From: Lachnospiraceae bacterium UBA3386
GTDB lineage: Bacteria > Bacillota > Clostridia > Lachnospirales > Lachnospiraceae
DNA: 6,794 bases
Direction: 5' to 3'
NCBI GenBank assembly: GCA_002358875.1
Contig: DEPS01000077.1
Location: 1-6,794, forward strand
Numbering within the stretch: position 1 is the stretch's first letter; each line of letters begins with the position of its first letter. Below the pieces are notes generated by a model. That model did not search any database, was not told the DNA's origin, and saw only the letters and a program-made list of their open reading frames with translations. Below, piece by piece: positions 4,981 to 6,794 of the stretch. Both the position numbers and the translations under genes were made by a program.

Positions 4981-5325
4981 ATGTATACTTTTGCGGGAAT
5001 TATCACAGGAACTGCAAGGATCATTATCTTGCTGGTAAGGTTTATCCTGAAGATCCTGCTCATCCCGGTCATTATCGGGCTGACTCTGCTGGAGTGGATC
5101 TGTACGATCGCAGTGGGATTCTTCGGCCCTCTCTTTGACATCTTTGGAGTAGTTTTGATCGCAACAGGTTTCCTGAGCTATGGATTTGGGCTGGATTCGG
5201 TATCGGAGATGTGGAGGACTGTCGGCTTTGGTGTTGCTTTCTGTATGCTTCCCCTTGTTGGAGGATGGATCATCGAGAGGATAACGCTCTTAAATCTGCA
5301 GATGTCCTTATGGCTCCATAGATGA
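4981..5325 (+). CDS. Small multi-pass membrane protein of the replication module
   Basis: This 114-residue protein is almost entirely hydrophobic. Likely membrane segments are about 5-24, 26-48, 50-70 and 80-98, with positive residues at the junctions (R14, R21, K24) and a short tail ending WLHR. AAAGGAG (4967-4973) lies 7 nt before the ATG, and the gene starts 38 bp after repA, so it is probably the last gene of the operon. I recall similar short membrane proteins directly after the RepA_N gene in Tn1549/CTn5-type elements (a CD1845-like family name may apply), but I cannot confirm this from sequence. Its function is unknown; membrane attachment of the replicating element or a role near the transfer genes would be guesses. 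The usual conjugation genes do not follow it here. Confidence 0.75.
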   Translation: MYTFAGIITGTARIIILLVRFILKILLIPVIIGLTLLEWICTIAVGFFGPLFDIFGVVLIATGFLSYGFGLDSVSEMWRTVGFGVAFCMLPLVGGWIIERITLLNLQMSLWLHR

Positions 5326-5358
5326 ATCAGATCCTGACTTTATCGAAAGGCAGAAATA

Positions 5359-5396
5359 AAGGGTGCTGCCAGCGGTCATTCCGCAGCAGTACCCTT
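5359..5396. terminator. Hairpin between convergent genes, probable bidirectional terminator
   Basis: AAGGGT plus GCTGC (5359-5369) pairs with GCAGC and ACCCTT (5383-5396) with a 3-nt bulge. CGG (5373-5375) can pair with CCG (5381-5383) as an alternative within the loop. It lies between the end of the rightward operon (5325) and the end of the leftward XRE gene (5439). T-tracts are weak on both sides (GTTTTC about 10 nt downstream on the + strand, TTTATTTC on the - strand). Confidence 0.6.
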
Positions 5397-5438
5397 ATCT
5401 GGCGTTTTCACCCATATCGACATGCTTGAATCTGTCAG

Positions 5439-6014
5439 TCAGATTAATTGATACGGTGCTTTTCTGAAAGTATAGGTTCCAAAATCAAACTTCTTCGGAT
5501 CCACCTTATTCGCCAGTTCTCTGCTCGTTATGAAATCTGCTGACACATTCACAAGCAGTTGCTTTTCACCGGTTTCAACAAGATAATACGCTGATGAATC
5601 TCTCAGGTAATCTGCCCCTTGAATAATGCCAGGGCTTGCAATCAGGTCTGTAAGCCACTCCGCCTTACTCATCCGCCTCCTTCTAACGAGCGGATAAATG
5701 GAATCAGCCTCACTGAATCTGAAATAGCATGCCGCATCTTTTTTATCTCTGCACTTACCTGTCACTTCAAATGAATTCAGGTCAATCGATTCCTTCGTTT
5801 CATTGAAGCTGAGCTTTTCATCTTCGTCAAGCAGATAGTCCACGCTGATATCCAAAAGCTGTGCCATAGCCTTCAGATTGTTTATGTCCGGCATTCCCTT
5901 GTTAGACTCCCACTTGGCGACAGCCGATCTTGAAACGCTCAGTTTCTGTGCAAACTGTTCCTGAGATAATCCTGCCTCTTTTCTTGCTTCTTTTAGTTTC
6001 TCTCCAAATGTCAT
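5439..6014 (-). CDS. XRE-family transcriptional regulator
   Basis: This 191-residue protein has an N-terminal XRE/Cro-type helix-turn-helix at about residues 4-62: EKLKEARKEAGLSQEQFAQ, SVSRSAVAKWESNKGMPD, then LLDISVDYLL. The C-terminal half (about 100-190) has a pattern I recall from clostridial XRE regulators: SAYYLVETGEKQLLVNVSADF then ITSRELANKVDPKKFDFGTY. Its ligand is unknown. I chose the ATG at 6014 because AAAGGAGG lies 8 nt upstream (6023-6030) and the frameshifted second copy begins at the matching codon; the longer open frame to 6155 adds 47 residues unrelated to the fold and would cross the promoter. It is transcribed toward the par-rep operon. It probably regulates itself through the repeats upstream and may also control a divergent or distant gene. 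Confidence 0.88.
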   Translation of the reverse strand: MTFGEKLKEARKEAGLSQEQFAQKLSVSRSAVAKWESNKGMPDINNLKAMAQLLDISVDYLLDEDEKLSFNETKESIDLNSFEVTGKCRDKKDAACYFRFSEADSIYPLVRRRRMSKAEWLTDLIASPGIIQGADYLRDSSAYYLVETGEKQLLVNVSADFITSRELANKVDPKKFDFGTYTFRKAPYQLI

Positions 6015-6035
6015 GATGATGACCTCCTTTTGATT

Positions 6036-6049
6036 CCGCACCCGTGCGG
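6036..6049. repeat. Small GC-rich hairpin in the xre leader
   Basis: CCGCAC (6036-6041) and GTGCGG (6044-6049) are perfect inverted repeats with a 2-bp centre. It lies just upstream of the xre ribosome site on the leftward transcript. On the + strand it is followed by TTTTCTTT, so it could act as a terminator for rightward RNA, or as a site affecting translation of xre. The second, broken xre copy lacks it. Confidence 0.45.
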
Positions 6050-6065
6050 TTTTCTTTACAGCCTC

Positions 6066-6095
6066 ATCATAGGAAATGATCCCCGTAACCGTAAA
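6066..6095 (-). promoter_or_regulatory. Candidate promoter of the xre gene
   Basis: On the minus strand TTTACG (6095-6090) and TATGAT (6071-6066) are separated by 18 bp, matching four and five bases of the standard -35 and -10 boxes. The start of transcription would fall about 45 nt before the ATG. The -10 block GCCTCATCATAG (+ strand, 6061-6072) is repeated at 6549-6560 upstream of the broken xre copy, which supports a functional role. Confidence 0.55.
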
Positions 6096-6140
6096 GAGAT
6101 GCACTGTGACAGGGATGTTACTCCCCGTAACACTGTGCAT
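6081..6140. promoter_or_regulatory. Repeats upstream of xre, candidate autoregulatory operator
   Basis: CCCCGTAAC occurs as a direct repeat at 6081-6089 and 6123-6131; the first abuts the -35 box. In addition ATGCACTGTG (6099-6108) is an almost perfect inverted repeat of CACTGTGCAT (6131-6140), with an inner GTTAC/GTAAC pair (6117-6121 and 6127-6131). Such nested symmetry directly upstream of a repressor gene is typical of an operator, here probably bound by the XRE protein itself. Confidence 0.5.
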
Positions 6141-6151
6141 TTCCCGGATTT

Positions 6152-6502
6152 TCATTCAGGCTCTAAGACTGTCTTCAAGAACTCTGCAAATCCCAATCTG
6201 GCGAAATCGCTTAAAGCCGGATTTTTAAACACCAATGTGGAATTCGCTCCATACCATGTTTCGATATCCCCGTCCTTGTTTTCATCAATCGGATTATCCC
6301 ATCCCACATTATTAATTCAGGATATTTCGAAAGGCTAACATCAAGTAGCTGCGCCAATACTTCCAGATTGTTTTATCAGGCATGCCGTTACCTGCTTCCC
6401 ATTTTACCACTGCAGATCTTGATACACTTATCTTCTCGGAAAATAGTTCCTGAGAGTGTCCCACTTTTTTCTTGCTTCCTTTAGTTTTTCTCCAAACGTC
6501 AT
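6152..6502 (-). pseudogene. Frameshifted second XRE-regulator gene
   Basis: The minus strand from 6502 starts like the intact XRE gene (MTFGEKLKEARKK) and continues, after frame changes, as GHSQELFSEKISVSRSAVVK with KWEAGNGMPD, then NNLEVLAQLLDVSLS, then WDNPIDENKDGDIETWYG and ANSTLVFKNPALSDFARLGF, ending EFLKTVLEPE at a TGA. At least three shifts are needed: in the T6 run at 6465-6470, near 6370-6375, and near 6300. The C-terminal part does not resemble that of the intact gene, so this is a different paralogue or a hybrid. The ribosome site has decayed to GGGGG. Shifts in homopolymers could be sequencing errors, but the number of them argues for a dead gene. Confidence 0.8.
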
Positions 6503-6560
6503 GATGATGACCCCCTTTTTAAAAATACTGTCTAAGAGTTTTTAGCAGCCTCATCATAGA

Positions 6561-6794
6561 CCGATTCATGAGAAGTCTTTCTGATATCCTGGCAGACTGC
6601 CGCGTGGCTTTCTCTCAGATGACTGAGTCGGAAAAGGCTGTAGTTGCAAATCCCTGGTCGGGAAGAACGCCTTGTCTGGCTTCCTAGCCCTGATGAATGC
6701 GGCGCCTGCAGGACATTGAGAAACTTGAAACTGCAACCTCCACCTGTTCGGAAGAAATCAATGGATATAATGACTTAGGATTCTCGCGTAAATA
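6561..6794 (+). pseudogene. Fragment of a phage tail tape-measure gene, frameshifted
   Basis: From 6568 the + strand reads MRSLSDILADCRVAFSQMTE then SEKAVVA. A one-base loss near 6649-6651 moves into a frame reading SLVGKNALSGFLALMNAAPA, and a one-base gain near 6711 moves to DIEKLETATSTCSEE. The order S-L-x-D-I-L-x-D, then F-S-x-M-T-E-S-E-K-A, then G-K-N-A-x-S-G-F-L-A-L-M-N-A-x-P-x-D-I-E-K-L is the well-known conserved block of TP901-type tail tape-measure proteins of Firmicutes phages. No start, ribosome site or upstream part is present: the fragment begins abruptly at the promoter remnant of the broken xre copy. It runs off the window edge and is a decayed prophage remnant. Confidence 0.75.

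Noticed and set aside
6015..6155. A 47-residue N-terminal extension of the XRE regulator
   Set aside because: It has no ribosome site, no match to the XRE fold, and crosses the promoter and repeats; the shorter start has a near-perfect ribosome site and matches the second copy.
6030..6338. Rightward 102-residue open frame
   Set aside because: It lies antisense to the xre leader and the broken xre copy, and the peptide has no domain-like pattern.
6542..6771. Leftward open frame of about 75 codons ending in VYDEAAKNS
   Set aside because: It has no start codon and runs antisense to the recognisable tape-measure fragment. The YDEA ending shared with the region upstream of xre is explained by the conserved promoter block.

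Overview
The window looks like the maintenance (partition and replication) module of a conjugative element or large plasmid from a Gram-positive gut-type Clostridium relative, most likely Lachnospiraceae or a close group. This rests on strong AAGGAGG ribosome sites, medium G+C codon use (ATC, CTG, GAG, AAG preferred), a RepA_N initiator with a C-terminal block typical of Tn1549/CTn5-type elements, and the ParB-ParA-ParB-RepA set around it. Taxon and element type are inferred; no relaxase, coupling protein or integrase gene lies inside the window.

Positions 1-986 hold no convincing protein gene but are rich in structure. They contain the 3' half of a tRNA-Arg(CCU) gene (391-432), probably an integration/attachment site. 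Just left of it are three 10-bp direct repeats, and just right a terminator-like hairpin. A cluster of TTAGC/GCTAA palindromes spans 242-749, and a strong intrinsic terminator lies at 766-822. The palindrome cluster is the best candidate for a centromere or other protein-binding array.

Positions 987-5325 form one rightward gene block, probably one operon: parB-like gene 1, parA, parB-like gene 2 (GTG start inside parA), repA (RepA_N) and a small multi-pass membrane protein. Three DNA-level signals lie inside genes: a perfect 29-bp inverted repeat in the second parB; seven iteron-like 22-bp sites inside repA, two of them in a different reading frame from the other five; and an AT-rich stretch plus a GATNN pentamer run right after the iterons. 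Together they suggest that the replication origin lies within repA, as is known for RepA_N plasmids.

Positions 5326-6794 are a different, more degraded neighbourhood: a convergent terminator, an intact leftward XRE-type repressor gene with a recognisable promoter and repeats upstream, a frameshifted second copy of an XRE gene, and a frameshifted fragment of a phage tail tape-measure gene running off the right edge.

In combination, ParA and the two ParB-like proteins would segregate the element, RepA would start its replication at the in-gene iterons, and the XRE protein may regulate its own gene and possibly a neighbour. The tRNA fragment suggests that the element also integrates, or once integrated, in the chromosome.
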